Shown: positions 1 to 8,213, counted from the first letter of the stretch. The stretch is DNA of 34,213 nucleotides from Anaerolineae bacterium (GCA_016789005.1 JAEURA010000249.1:1-34213); one strand, 5' to 3'. Notes: generated by a model not told the origin, from the sequence alone. Made by a program: numbers and translations.

Positions 1-176
1 AAGGTGCAGAAATTGAGCGGCGCCATGAACAGCCCCGCGCCGAAGGCTCCGGCGACCGCGCCGATGCCGGCGCCAAGGGCAGGAGATCGCGAAGCGCGCT
101 GAAACGACCAGCCCAGCAGCCCGCCGCCAAAGACCGCCCCCAACGCCACGATCAAGAGAGGAAGTGACGGGTCCAT
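1..176 (-). CDS. Small glycine-rich membrane protein, C-terminus cut by window edge
   Basis: An open frame starts at an ATG (176-174) and runs off the left edge after 58 codons, beginning MDPSLPLLIVALGAVFGG. Two hydrophobic stretches (about residues 5-23 and 34-55) rich in Gly and Ala look like a two-helix membrane hairpin with glycine-zipper spacing, separated by a short basic turn (SFQRASRS). The start is chosen because a gaggagg Shine-Dalgarno (193-187) lies 10 nt upstream. The ATG at 184 is too close to that site and its frame closes after 10 codons. It lies downstream of the UgpB-like gene on the same strand. I do not recognise a family, and the true length is unknown. Confidence 0.5.
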   Translation of the reverse strand, partial: MDPSLPLLIVALGAVFGGGLLGWSFQRASRSPALGAGIGAVAGAFGAGLFMAPLNFCT

Positions 177-267
177 CGAGGCATTGCCTCCTCGTGTGAT
201 CTGCCAATACGCAAGGGGCATGGCGAAACTCGCCATGCCCCTGTGAACGTGTGCTGCGCAGTCGGCG

Positions 268-1611
268 TTATTCGGCGTTGAGCAGGTTGTATTCCTCGAG
301 GATGACGTTGGCGTCCGCCTGCGCCTGCGCCAGGACATCCGCCGGGGCGGAGTCGGTCAGCAGGACGGTGTCGACGGCTGCCGTGACGACGTTGCGGATC
401 GCCGGGAATGCGCCGAGGATCGCGCCGCGCGTCGCCGACGTGACGGTGCTCGCCGAAAGCTGATCGGCTGCCACGCTGAAGTTCGGGTTGGTCTCGAACC
501 AGCCTTCGCCCGCCAGCAGTTCGTTGGCGCTGGTGCGGATGGCGATGTAACCGGTCGTCTGATGCCAGGTGGCTGCGTTTTCGGTGTTGGTCATGAACGC
601 CAGGAAGGTCAGCGCGCCGTCCTCGACCTCGGTGGGCAGACCATTGACCAGCCACAGGCTCGCGCCGCCGATCAGGTTGCCGGTCCAGCCGGTGTCGTCA
701 TTGTAAGGCAGGAAGGATGCCAGGACCTCGAAGCCGTTATCCACACCGACCTGGGTGTAGACGGCAGTGTCGGAGCTGCTGTAGGCAGTCATCGCCACCT
801 GCTGGCTGCTGAACGCCTGATCGACCGTCGACCAGGAAGCGCCGCCCTGAGCGCCGCTGTAGTACAGATAGCCCTTCTGCGCCATGTCGTCGAGCCATGC
901 CAGGACGGCGACGCCGGCATCGCTGGCGAACGTCACCTCGGTGGCGCGGGCATCACGACCGTTGCCATTGTTGGCAAATTCGGCGTTCTGCTGGGCGAGC
1001 CACTGCTCGAAGAACCAGCCGTGATTCGGGAAGGTGAAGCAGTATTCAGGCGCGCTGTCCAGCGCCATGACCTTCTCGCAGGCAGCCTCGACCTCACCCC
1101 AGGTGGCGGGCGGAGCATCGACGCCGGCGGCGTTGAGGATGGTCATGTTCGAGAACCAGATCGCCGAGGAGGTGTTCCAGGGCATGGAAGTGAACTGACC
1201 GTCCAGGGTGTAGTAGGCAGCGACAGGTCCGATGATGTCGTCGAGATTGAACGACAGACCGTTGACTTCGGCGCGGTCGCCGAGCGCCTCGGCAATCGAC
1301 TTGAAGTAGCCGCTGTCGCGCGCGACCTGGGTGGCGACTTCGAAGTACTGGACGACGGCGGGCAGCGAATTCTGCTCAGCCGCCAGCGCCGTCGCCGCGA
1401 ACAGCTCTTCGTAGTTGGCGTAACCTTCGACGGTCACGTTGTACTGCGGGAAAAGCCCGTTGAACTCGGCGGCGCGTTCCTGCGCCCAGCCCAGTCGTCC
1501 GGCGTCCGTGAAGGCGATCCAGACCTTGACATCGACGGCGTCCTGAGCAAATGCCGGCACAACCGCCAGCAGCGCCAGCAGCGCCACGACCAACGTCTTG
1601 AACTTAAGCAT
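268..1611 (-). CDS. ABC transporter solute-binding protein, UgpB-like (family 1)
   Basis: A 447-residue secreted binding protein. The ATG at 1611 follows ggaggaa and opens a signal peptide (MLKFKTLVVALLALLAVVPA, then FAQ) with cleavage expected after AFA. A longer frame reaching 1686 would bury this signal and is rejected. There is no lipobox cysteine. The C-terminal half carries a stretch very like UgpB, the sn-glycerol-3-phosphate/glycerophosphodiester binder: GGASLWLVNG, then ENAATWHQTTGYIAIRTSAN, then GEGWFETNP. Family 1 members capture a sugar or sugar phosphate outside the membrane and deliver it to a two-permease ABC importer. No permease or ATPase gene is visible; they could lie beyond the left edge. 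The substrate is inferred from family resemblance only. Confidence 0.85.
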   Translation of the reverse strand: MLKFKTLVVALLALLAVVPAFAQDAVDVKVWIAFTDAGRLGWAQERAAEFNGLFPQYNVTVEGYANYEELFAATALAAEQNSLPAVVQYFEVATQVARDSGYFKSIAEALGDRAEVNGLSFNLDDIIGPVAAYYTLDGQFTSMPWNTSSAIWFSNMTILNAAGVDAPPATWGEVEAACEKVMALDSAPEYCFTFPNHGWFFEQWLAQQNAEFANNGNGRDARATEVTFASDAGVAVLAWLDDMAQKGYLYYSGAQGGASWSTVDQAFSSQQVAMTAYSSSDTAVYTQVGVDNGFEVLASFLPYNDDTGWTGNLIGGASLWLVNGLPTEVEDGALTFLAFMTNTENAATWHQTTGYIAIRTSANELLAGEGWFETNPNFSVAADQLSASTVTSATRGAILGAFPAIRNVVTAAVDTVLLTDSAPADVLAQAQADANVILEEYNLLNAE

Positions 1612-1688
1612 GAGTTTCCTCCAAAACGAGTTATATGACTCAAACCACTCTAGCTTGCTGAGATTAACGCACAGGGCGCGTTGCATTA

Positions 1689-1705
1689 AGCGCGCTCTGC
1701 GCGCT
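1689..1705 (-). terminator. GC-rich hairpin below the glycosyltransferase gene
   Basis: A perfect 7-bp stem (AGCGCGC / GCGCGCT) closes a 3-nt loop, 52 nt past the stop codon of the glycosyltransferase gene and upstream of the UgpB-like gene. No T-run follows, so it is a weak terminator candidate. It could instead be a leader or processing hairpin. A tandem ttaacaat repeat lies beside it (about 1709-1725). Confidence 0.3.
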
Positions 1706-1756
1706 ACTTAACAATCTTAACAATTCTGCGCATGAATCCAATACCCTATCCGGCGA

Positions 1757-2959
1757 TTACACAAAATCCAGCAGGCGTGTGGCGCTGATTCGTTTGATCA
1801 GCGAGATACTGCGCTGTGTAGGGATGCGCGGATGGTGGGCGTACTGCCAGATCTCGTCAGCGATGTCCCAGACGGCATTGGGATGAGCGATGCGGCGGGC
1901 GTTTTCGGAACGGCGGCGCAGTCCGGCGCTGCCTTCCGCCAGCCAGGCTTCGGCAGCATCGGCGACGCTGCGCGGGGTGGGGGCGAAGACTCCGGCGTTG
2001 TTATCCACGACGTAATCGACGTTGCCGGTCTCTTGTCCGGGGATAGCGTCGAAGAGGATCATCGGCAGCCCGGCGATGCAGGCTTCGCAGATGGTCGCCG
2101 GACCTGCCTTGCTGACCAGGATGCTGGACGCCGCCATCAGTCGAGGCATATCCTTCATGAAACCGTAGATATGCGTCGGCTGATTCCAGTCGGACTCTTC
2201 GAGCCGGGTTTGCAGGCTCTTGTTGCGCCCGGCGATGATCACCAACTGGCATTTCAACTTTCTGGCGTTCAGTGCGCGGGCATTCTTGTACAGCGGTCCC
2301 ATGCCTTCGCCGCCGCCGACCATCAGAATGGCGGGCAGATGAGGATCCCAGCCCAGGGCGGCGCGCGCTTCATGCTGGGAGGGAATCTCGCTGAAGCGGG
2401 GATGAACCGGAAGCCCGGTGACGCGCATGTGTTCGGGTTTCAACCCGGCGAGGACGCCCCGCTCGAACGCGGCTTCGGTCGGCACCAGGGTGCGTTCGAC
2501 GCGCTTGTCGTACCAGAACATGTGGGTGGAGACCAGATCGGTGACGACGGTGAGGAAAGGCGGGCGGTCGTCAGCGGCGTGCATGAAGGCGTCCACCGCC
2601 GGGCGGGTCAGCACCGAATGAACGCAGACGATGACATCCGCCGGGTTTTCGTGCACCATCCGCTTCATCTGCTTTTCGGCGGTCACGTACATCGCCCGGC
2701 TCATCACCTTGGCGCTGCGGCGGGAGTTGGACAGCTTGTAGCCCATGCCCCAGGAAGATTTGCCGTTCTTGATCAGCCAGGGATAGAATTCCGGCATGTA
2801 GTTCAGGGGGAAGGGTGAATAGGACTTGAAGACGTCGACCAGCTCGATGGACAGGTTATCTTCGCCATAACGCTGAAGGAGCGCCGCGCTGATCGCCTCC
2901 GCCGCTGCGCGATGACCACCGCCGGTATCAGACATCAGAAACAGAATTCGTTTTTTCAC
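1757..2959 (-). CDS. MGDG synthase-like glycosyltransferase (GT-B fold, GT28 type)
   Basis: A 400-residue cytosolic or membrane-associated GT-B enzyme. The N-terminus has the diacylglycerol glycosyltransferase signature SDTGGGHRAAAEA (residues 10-22). The C-terminal nucleotide-sugar half has GGGEGMGPL and the GT28-type stretch SKAGPATICEACIAGLP, followed by GQETGNVDYV. Family members (plant MGD1, Bacillus UgtP) move a sugar from UDP-hexose to diacylglycerol, making membrane glycolipids; the exact sugar and acceptor cannot be read from sequence. The start is GTG (2959) after gaggaatag. The upstream DUF951 gene ends only 3 nt before it, so the two are almost certainly co-transcribed. Confidence 0.85.
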   Translation of the reverse strand: MKKRILFLMSDTGGGHRAAAEAISAALLQRYGEDNLSIELVDVFKSYSPFPLNYMPEFYPWLIKNGKSSWGMGYKLSNSRRSAKVMSRAMYVTAEKQMKRMVHENPADVIVCVHSVLTRPAVDAFMHAADDRPPFLTVVTDLVSTHMFWYDKRVERTLVPTEAAFERGVLAGLKPEHMRVTGLPVHPRFSEIPSQHEARAALGWDPHLPAILMVGGGEGMGPLYKNARALNARKLKCQLVIIAGRNKSLQTRLEESDWNQPTHIYGFMKDMPRLMAASSILVSKAGPATICEACIAGLPMILFDAIPGQETGNVDYVVDNNAGVFAPTPRSVADAAEAWLAEGSAGLRRRSENARRIAHPNAVWDIADEIWQYAHHPRIPTQRSISLIKRISATRLLDFV

Positions 2960-2962
2960 TGC

Positions 2963-3190
2963 CTATTCCTCGCTGTTCTGATGAACTTCGTCAATCAGAC
3001 GTTTTAGTTGTTTATTGAATTCGCTTCGCGCCAGCATGACCCGGCGGTCGCATCCCAGACAGCGCAGCCCGATATCCGCGCCGATTCGCGTGATCACCCA
3101 GCGGCGGCTGCCGCATGGATGGGGCTTGCGCAGTTCGACGTGAAGCCCTACTCGAAGCGGCGAGCCGCCCTGGCTGGTGGTCTCATCCAT
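2963..3190 (-). CDS. DUF951 family protein
   Basis: A 75-residue protein matching DUF951: a V/L-rich opening, then LRKPHPCGSRRW, then GADIGLRCLGCDRRVMLARS. The family's cysteines are present, one in HPCG and a CxxC pair in CLGC, which suggests a small zinc- or nucleic-acid-binding fold. The biochemical role is not established. The start ATG (3190) has only a weak gaaag site, and a second ATG at 3186 is in another frame. It is the first gene of a two-gene unit with the glycosyltransferase. The 87-bp gap to the divergent protease gene must hold both promoters. Confidence 0.85.
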   Translation of the reverse strand: MDETTSQGGSPLRVGLHVELRKPHPCGSRRWVITRIGADIGLRCLGCDRRVMLARSEFNKQLKRLIDEVHQNSEE

Positions 3191-3277
3191 CTTTCAGCCT
3201 TCATGTGTCTGATGTAGATAACCCGCATGATATACTTTGGTGACACGCGCTATTATGCCAGATAACCGGAGTTAACC

Positions 3278-3949
3278 TTGCTTCTCGATAGAACCCCGGA
3301 ACAAATTCTCGCGACCTTGATCGCGCTGGGCATCGGGATGACCCTTCACGAGTATGCGCACAACTATGTGGGCTGGCGCATGGGCGACCCCGAGCCGGCT
3401 CGGCAGGGCAGGCTGACCCTGAACCCGCTGGTGCACATCAACTGGGTCGGCTGGCTGATGTTCGTCCTGATCGGCTTCGGCTTTCTGGGCGCAGCGCCGA
3501 TTTCGCCCTACCGCATGCCGCGCGAAAACCGCCGCTGGCGCTGGCTGGCAGCCGTCGCCGCCGGACCGGTGTCGAATCTGCTGGTGGCAGTGCTGGTCAT
3601 GCTGGTCATTCGCATCCTCGGCATGGGCTTCGTGGGCGAACTGCCGGATGTGGTCAACCTGATCCTGGCGTATCTGATGTACTTCAACGTCATCCTGTTC
3701 ATCTTCAACCTGCTGCCGCTTTTCCCCATTGACGGCTGGAATATCCTATATGCGCTGCTGCCGCCGAACCTGGCGGAGCAGTGGCACAAGCATCAATCGA
3801 CGACGCAGTTAATCTTCTTCGGCGTGCTGCTGCTCACTTTCGTGCAGCTTCCGGGGATTCCGAATATCGGGCAGGTGTTGTTCGTCGATCCAGCGCGTTC
3901 GATCCTTCGTGCGGGTCTGGGGAACCTGCTGTACCTCTTCTATTTCTGA
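3278..3949 (+). CDS. Site-2 protease family membrane metalloprotease (M50)
   Basis: A 223-residue multi-pass membrane protein with the zinc motif HEYAH (residues 24-28) in the first membrane segment and the distal aspartate motif FPIDGW (149-154, D152). NPLVHINWVGWL (49-60) is also typical of the short bacterial S2P group. Such proteases cut substrates inside the membrane; the substrate here is unknown. It lacks the PDZ domain of RseP and is near the minimal length for the family. The start appears to be TTG at 3278 after ccggag, with no better in-frame ATG before the zinc motif. It is followed after 6 nt by an HD-domain gene, suggesting one transcript. Confidence 0.88.
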   Translation: MLLDRTPEQILATLIALGIGMTLHEYAHNYVGWRMGDPEPARQGRLTLNPLVHINWVGWLMFVLIGFGFLGAAPISPYRMPRENRRWRWLAAVAAGPVSNLLVAVLVMLVIRILGMGFVGELPDVVNLILAYLMYFNVILFIFNLLPLFPIDGWNILYALLPPNLAEQWHKHQSTTQLIFFGVLLLTFVQLPGIPNIGQVLFVDPARSILRAGLGNLLYLFYF

Positions 3950-3955
3950 GATGCG

Positions 3956-4483
3956 ATGAATACCTCGCCTGCAAGGCGGTTGGGGCAGGGGCTGCGGGCG
4001 ATGTTCGCCTTTGCCCAGCCGCTCGATCTGACCCCTGCCCAGACCTACCTCGCCGATGATCTGCTGGCGCTCCTGCGGCGCATGAAACGCTCAGAGCAGA
4101 TCCACAGCCTGCGGGTGCTGCGCGACCTGCTGGCGGAAGGACCTGTCAACGGCGATCTCGGCACGGCGGCGCTGCTTCACGACGCAGGCAAGGCGCGCTA
4201 TCCGCTGGCGATCTGGCAGAAAACGCTGGCGGTTCTGGTGCGGACGTTTCTGCCGCGCCTGTTCGACAGGCTCAGCCGGGGCGATCCCCGCCGCCTACTG
4301 GAACGACCCTTCGTTGTCGCAGTGGAGCATCCAGCGTGGAGCGCAGAGCTTGCCGGCGCGGCGGGGGCGACCGGCGGGGCGATCTGGCTGATCGCTCATC
4401 ACCAGGATGACGCCCGACAGTGGTCAGAACACGCGCCCTATGCCGATTTGCTTCGGCTTCAGCGCGCCGACGATTTGAACTAG
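3956..4483 (+). CDS. HD-domain protein
   Basis: A 175-residue soluble protein with an HD phosphohydrolase core: HSLRVLRDLL (H50), LLHDAGKARY (H75, D76, K79) and a late IAHHQDDA. This arrangement is typical of metal-dependent nucleotide phosphohydrolases. The substrate could be a nucleotide, a cyclic dinucleotide or another phosphoester and cannot be chosen from sequence. The ATG at 3956 overlaps a short out-of-frame atg at 3951. It lies 6 nt after the S2P stop, so the two are probably co-transcribed. The C-terminus ends soon after the last histidine motif, so this is a stand-alone domain. Confidence 0.75.
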   Translation: MNTSPARRLGQGLRAMFAFAQPLDLTPAQTYLADDLLALLRRMKRSEQIHSLRVLRDLLAEGPVNGDLGTAALLHDAGKARYPLAIWQKTLAVLVRTFLPRLFDRLSRGDPRRLLERPFVVAVEHPAWSAELAGAAGATGGAIWLIAHHQDDARQWSEHAPYADLLRLQRADDLN

Positions 4484-4540
4484 AAGGTCAGATACTCCGT
4501 ACTCCGTACATGGGCTGCACGAATACCAGAGGGGGTGACA

Positions 4541-5563
4541 ATGCAAACAGTGAATGTCGGGATCATCGGACTGCGACGCCTGGGAGGCTCATTCGGGCTG
4601 GCGCTGCGGCGCTACAACCAGAGCAAGGACGCACGGCAGCACTTCGCCGTCACCGGATACGATCCCGATGAACAGAACGCCGCCGCTGCCAGGACGATGG
4701 GTGCATGTGATACGGTGGCGCGCAGCCTGAGCGCGGCGGTGCGCGACCGGAACATCATCGTGATCGCCCTGCCGCTGCACGAGATCGAAGCCGCTTATCA
4801 GTTGATGTCCGGCGAGCTGACGCCGGGCTGCGTCGTCCTGGATACGGCGGTCTTCAAGCAGCCGCCGGCGGGATGGGCATCGAAACATCTGGGCAAGGAG
4901 GCGCATCAGGTGGGGATCACTCCGGTGGTCAACGCCCGCTATCTGTTCGATGGACTGGACGACATCGACCATGCCGCCGAGGATTACTTCGATAAAGGCG
5001 TCATCCTGGTCTCGCCCGGCTCCACCGCCGACCCGGATGCTGTGCAGCTGGCGACCGACTTCGCGCAGTTGATCGGCGCATCGGTGCGCTTCACCGATCC
5101 GGCAGAACACGACTCCTGGACATCGGTGATGGAACTGCTGCCTGCCGCGCTGGGCGTCGCGGCGTTCGACGCCATCCGACGCCTCGATCACTGGGATGAT
5201 GTGCGCCGCGTCGGGAACCCGGCGTTCGGGCAGCTGACCCACCATCTTCTGGAATCCCACCCGGATGCGCTGCGCGACGCCCTGTTTCAGGACCGCGCCA
5301 ACCTGGTCCGCCACATCGACCAGGTCATCGAGTCGCTCGCCATGCTGCGCGATCTGCTGTCCGAAGGCGACCGTGACGCGGTCGAGGCGCTGCTGGTGCA
5401 GACGCGCGATGCATTCGCGGAATGGCTGGGGCGCCGGCGCACCGGCGAATGGGATCCGACGCACAAGATGGAACGCGACGGCGCCGCGTCGTCGCTGATG
5501 ACCGGGCTGTTCGGATCGGCAATCACCAAACGGCTGAAGCGCGGCGGCGATGACGATACGTAA
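4541..5563 (+). CDS. TyrA-like (prephenate dehydrogenase family) protein with lost catalytic motifs
   Basis: A 340-residue protein with a Rossmann-like N-half and a helical C-half, in the pattern of prephenate/arogenate dehydrogenase. The glycine motif reads GLRRLGGS (residues 10-17), so the middle glycine of GxGxxG is arginine (R12). The usual DxGSxK reads DTAVFK, and the HPMAG-type segment holding the catalytic histidine reads ITPVVN (126-131). It is therefore unlikely to be an ordinary prephenate dehydrogenase. ATG 4541 is preferred over GTG 4535 because agaggggg (4528-4535) is properly spaced only for the ATG. It follows the HD gene by 57 nt. Tyrosine biosynthesis should not be assumed from this gene. 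Confidence 0.7.
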   Translation: MQTVNVGIIGLRRLGGSFGLALRRYNQSKDARQHFAVTGYDPDEQNAAAARTMGACDTVARSLSAAVRDRNIIVIALPLHEIEAAYQLMSGELTPGCVVLDTAVFKQPPAGWASKHLGKEAHQVGITPVVNARYLFDGLDDIDHAAEDYFDKGVILVSPGSTADPDAVQLATDFAQLIGASVRFTDPAEHDSWTSVMELLPAALGVAAFDAIRRLDHWDDVRRVGNPAFGQLTHHLLESHPDALRDALFQDRANLVRHIDQVIESLAMLRDLLSEGDRDAVEALLVQTRDAFAEWLGRRRTGEWDPTHKMERDGAASSLMTGLFGSAITKRLKRGGDDDT

Positions 5564-5626
5564 CACACTGTTTACACGCTTTACACTTATTTTGCACTTG
5601 TCTCACCGAGGTTTCAGCCAGCCAGA

Positions 5627-5668
5627 CTAACGTCAAGAGAGTGATCTGCTTGAGAGCATTCACGTTAG
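5627..5668 (+). promoter_or_regulatory. Two-part stem-loop in the leader of the PDZ gene
   Basis: Outer arms ctaacgt (5627-5633) and acgttag (5662-5668) pair perfectly, and inside them tcaag (5633-5637) can pair with cttga (5649-5653). The structure ends 20 nt before the PDZ gene start and just ahead of its ggaggg site. Upstream, tttacac occurs twice in tandem (5568-5584). A regulatory role is inference. Confidence 0.35.
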
Positions 5669-5688
5669 CTTTGGTGGAGGGTAGCAGG

Positions 5689-6612
5689 ATGACAGCAGTA
5701 CGAAGACTCATGCTCGTGGCACTGGCGCTCCTCATGGGCGTGGCAGCAGTCGGGTTGGTGAGCGCGCAGAACGATGACATCAAGCCGGGTTTTCTGGGCG
5801 TTCAGCTCGCTGAAGACGCGGAAAACAGCGTGGTCGTCGCATCGGTCGTGGCGGATTCCGCAGCCGACGCTGCCGGCTTACAGGAAGGCGATGTGATCAC
5901 GGCGGTCAACGGCACGGCGGTGAGTTCTGCGTCGGAAGTTGCCGAGCTGATCTCGGCGTTGAGCGCCGGCGACATGGCGACTCTGGACATCACCCGCGAT
6001 GGCGAGGCGATGACGGTCGAGGCGACGCTGGGCGAACGCCCTGCCGATGCCGATTTCCCGCGCGGAGGTTTTGGCTTCCGGGGCAATCGCGGCAGCCGCG
6101 ACTTTGAGATGCCCGATGTTCAGGTCTTCCCCGCGCCGGGCATGATGCCGGGGATGATGCTGAACATGATGATGGGCAGCGGACGGTTGGGCGTCACCTT
6201 CGCCACGCTCGACGAAACGGTCGCGGCGGAAAATGAAGTCGCGCTGACCGAGGGCGGGCTGATCCTGGAGGTTGCAGACGGATCGCCTGCTGCCGCAGCC
6301 GGTCTGCTGGCGAAGGACGTGGTGACAGCGGTTAACGGCGAACCGGTGGATGCCGAACGCACGCTTCGTGATCGTCTGATCGCCTATGAACCGGGCGACG
6401 TGGTCAGCCTGACGGTGGTACGCGGCGAAGAGACGCTCACCATTGATGTGACGCTCGGCGAACAGCAGATGCCGGAGATGGGGCAGTTCTTCATGCCCTT
6501 CGGCGAGGGCGAAGTTCCCTTCGACCAGTTCCACTTCTTCGAAGCTCCGGGTGAGAGCCAGGGATCGGACTCGGCTGCCCCTGCCGAGGAGGATGCCGGC
6601 GCAGCCGCCTGA
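5689..6612 (+). CDS. Secreted protein with two PDZ domains, no protease domain
   Basis: A 307-residue exported protein. The signal peptide MTAVRRLMLVALALLMGV ends near VSAQ. PDZ 1 spans roughly residues 33-112 (core AADAAGLQEGDVITAVNG) and PDZ 2 roughly 155-255 (core AAAAGLLAKDVVTAVNG). They are joined by a Gly/Arg/Phe- and Met/Pro-rich linker containing several PGMM repeats. The tail is acidic and Ala-rich. In HtrA/DegP proteases such PDZs follow a trypsin-like domain, which is absent here, so this is probably an extracytoplasmic binding or adaptor protein. ATG 5689 is supported by ggagggtagcagg; the GTG at 5641 would hide the signal peptide. A strong terminator follows. Confidence 0.82.
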   Translation: MTAVRRLMLVALALLMGVAAVGLVSAQNDDIKPGFLGVQLAEDAENSVVVASVVADSAADAAGLQEGDVITAVNGTAVSSASEVAELISALSAGDMATLDITRDGEAMTVEATLGERPADADFPRGGFGFRGNRGSRDFEMPDVQVFPAPGMMPGMMLNMMMGSGRLGVTFATLDETVAAENEVALTEGGLILEVADGSPAAAAGLLAKDVVTAVNGEPVDAERTLRDRLIAYEPGDVVSLTVVRGEETLTIDVTLGEQQMPEMGQFFMPFGEGEVPFDQFHFFEAPGESQGSDSAAPAEEDAGAAA

Positions 6613-6649
6613 TAGGCTGAAGCAGGACCGCGCGGTTTTTCAACGGGTG

Positions 6650-6668
6650 GGCTAGCCGCCGGCTAGCC
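6650..6668. repeat. Intergenic palindrome (ggctagc-cgccg-gctagcc)
   Basis: A perfect 7-bp inverted repeat around a cgccg centre, between the PDZ stop codon and the terminator. It belongs to a set of GC-rich palindromes with a gccgcc/ccgcc centre found in several gaps of this window (8170, 14912, 14952, 15787, 15828). Confidence 0.6.
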
Positions 6669-6696
6669 TTACAGCGGTTTGTCGAGGAATGGCAGA

Positions 6697-6737
6697 GAGC
6701 AGGAAAGGCGCAGCCCGCGCCCTTCCTGCTCTTTTTT
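6697..6737 (+). terminator. Rho-independent terminator after the PDZ gene
   Basis: A 14-bp stem (gagcaggaaaggcg, 6697-6710, with cgcccttcctgctc, 6718-6731, one mismatch) closes a 7-nt loop and runs straight into six T residues (6732-6737). It separates the PDZ transcription unit from the nucleotide-sugar dehydrogenase promoter. Confidence 0.9.
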
Positions 6738-6765
6738 CGCCTCCGCATCCACTGGTGTCGTGCGC

Positions 6766-6795
6766 TTGATTACCCTTTACATCGGAGACTATAAT
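6766..6795 (+). promoter_or_regulatory. Sigma70-type promoter for the nucleotide-sugar dehydrogenase
   Basis: TTGATT (6766-6771), an 18-bp spacer and a perfect TATAAT (6790-6795). Transcription should begin near 6802, about 33 nt before the chosen start codon. It lies just after the terminator, as expected for a new transcript. Confidence 0.75.
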
Positions 6796-6834
6796 TCCCC
6801 GGTGACTTCAGGACATTCAAGGATGCTCCAGGAT

Positions 6835-8148
6835 ATGACCATTAAACAGCGCCTGATCGACCGTCTCAACAACCGCACGGCGACGGTAGGCATTGTCGGG
6901 CTGGGATACGTGGGTTTGCCTCTGGCGGTGGAATTTGCCGAGGTTGGGTTCAACGTCATCGGCGTCGATGTGACTCCTTCGAAAGTGGATCTGCTCAACA
7001 GCGGTGTCAGCTACATCCCCGATATCCCGACCGAACGCCTGCGTCCGCTCGTCGAAAACGGCAAACTGCGCGCGACAACAGACTATGCTGACCTGCGCCA
7101 GGCGGATGCGGTCAGCATTTGCGTCCCGACCCCGCTGCGCAAGACCAAAGACCCGGATATGTCGTACGTCATTCAGGCGGTCGAAGGCACAGCGTCGATC
7201 TGCCATGAGGGCATGCTGCTGGTGCTGGAGAGCACGACCTATCCCGGCACGACTCAGGAACTGATCGTGCCGCGTTTGCAGCGTGATGGCTTCGTGATTG
7301 GCGAGACGGTGTTTGTCTCTTTCTCGCCGGAGCGTATTGACCCGGGCAACAAGAATTATGGGGTGCACAACACGCCCAAGGTCGTCGGCGGCGTGACCGA
7401 AGCCTGCACTGAAGTGACGGCGGCGCTCTACGGCGCGGCGGTCGAACAGGTCATCCGAGTTTCTTCCCCAGCCGCCGCCGAGATGGTCAAACTGCTGGAA
7501 AACACCTTCCGCGCCGTCAACATCGGGCTGGTCAACGAGATGGCGCTGATGTGCGACAAGCTCGATGTCAATGTCTGGGAGGTTATTCGCGCGGCATCCT
7601 CCAAGCCCTTTGGTTTCATGCCGTTCTACCCTGGTCCCGGCTTGGGCGGTCACTGCATCCCGGTCGATCCCCATTATCTGAGCTGGAAGCTGAAGGCGCT
7701 CAATTACACCGCCCGCTTCATCGAACTGGCGAGCGAGATCAACACCTCCATGCCTGAAGTGGTCGTCGAGAAAGTCGGCGATGCGCTCAACGACGAGCGT
7801 AAATCCGTGCGTGGGTCGAATGTCGTCGTGCTGGGCGTCGCCTATAAGAAGGACATTGACGACGTGCGTGAAAGCCCGGCTCTGGATGTCATCGGGCTGC
7901 TGCGCAAACGCGGCGCGCATGTGCAGTATCACGATCCGTATGTGCCGAAGATTTATCTGGATAACGGACAGATCATGCAGACGAGCACCTGGAGCGAAAG
8001 CTTGCTGAAGGATGCTGACTGCGTGGTCATCGTGACCGATCATTCGAACTACGATTGGCGGCAAGTGCTCGAACATAGTAAGCTGGTGGTCGATACGCGC
8101 AACGCCGTCGGCGGTATGAACGGCGCGGCGCGTGTGGTGACACTCTAA
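6835..8148 (+). CDS. Nucleotide-sugar (UDP-hexose) 6-dehydrogenase
   Basis: A 437-residue cytosolic enzyme of the UDP-glucose/UDP-ManNAc dehydrogenase family. These oxidise the sugar C6 alcohol to a uronic acid in two NAD-dependent steps for polysaccharide building blocks. An N-terminal Rossmann motif GLGYVGLPLA (residues 22-31), SPERIDPGN in the middle and the catalytic-cysteine motif GPGLGGHCIPVDPHY (C274) are all intact. The C-terminal UDP-binding domain contains GVAYKKDIDDVRESPA. The track of the frame extends upstream to 6679, but the promoter at 6766-6795 excludes that. ATG 6835 or ATG 6823 are both possible. The donor could be UDP-GlcNAc, UDP-ManNAc or UDP-Glc. No partner polysaccharide genes are adjacent. 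Confidence 0.92.
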   Translation: MTIKQRLIDRLNNRTATVGIVGLGYVGLPLAVEFAEVGFNVIGVDVTPSKVDLLNSGVSYIPDIPTERLRPLVENGKLRATTDYADLRQADAVSICVPTPLRKTKDPDMSYVIQAVEGTASICHEGMLLVLESTTYPGTTQELIVPRLQRDGFVIGETVFVSFSPERIDPGNKNYGVHNTPKVVGGVTEACTEVTAALYGAAVEQVIRVSSPAAAEMVKLLENTFRAVNIGLVNEMALMCDKLDVNVWEVIRAASSKPFGFMPFYPGPGLGGHCIPVDPHYLSWKLKALNYTARFIELASEINTSMPEVVVEKVGDALNDERKSVRGSNVVVLGVAYKKDIDDVRESPALDVIGLLRKRGAHVQYHDPYVPKIYLDNGQIMQTSTWSESLLKDADCVVIVTDHSNYDWRQVLEHSKLVVDTRNAVGGMNGAARVVTL

Positions 8149-8169
8149 ACACTGAGCGGCAGGAATTAC

Positions 8170-8191
8170 GGGGCGAGCGACCGCTCGCCCC
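8170..8191. repeat. Intergenic palindrome after the dehydrogenase gene
   Basis: A perfect 9-bp stem (ggggcgagc / gctcgcccc) around gacc. No T-run follows. It could act as a transcript-end hairpin for the upstream gene and matches the gcgag/ctcgc arms of the other palindromes in the window. Confidence 0.55.
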
Positions 8192-8213
8192 GATTGAGCG
8201 GGGGGGAGCTGGC

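Noticed and set aside
562..1638. Long open frame on the plus strand opposite the UgpB-like gene
   Set aside because: It is the antisense shadow of a well-supported secreted protein in G+C-rich DNA; the translation is Gly/Arg/Val-rich with no domain.
6817..8076. 419-codon minus-strand frame opposite the nucleotide-sugar dehydrogenase
   Set aside because: The plus-strand enzyme has all catalytic motifs plus promoter and terminator; the reverse frame has none.
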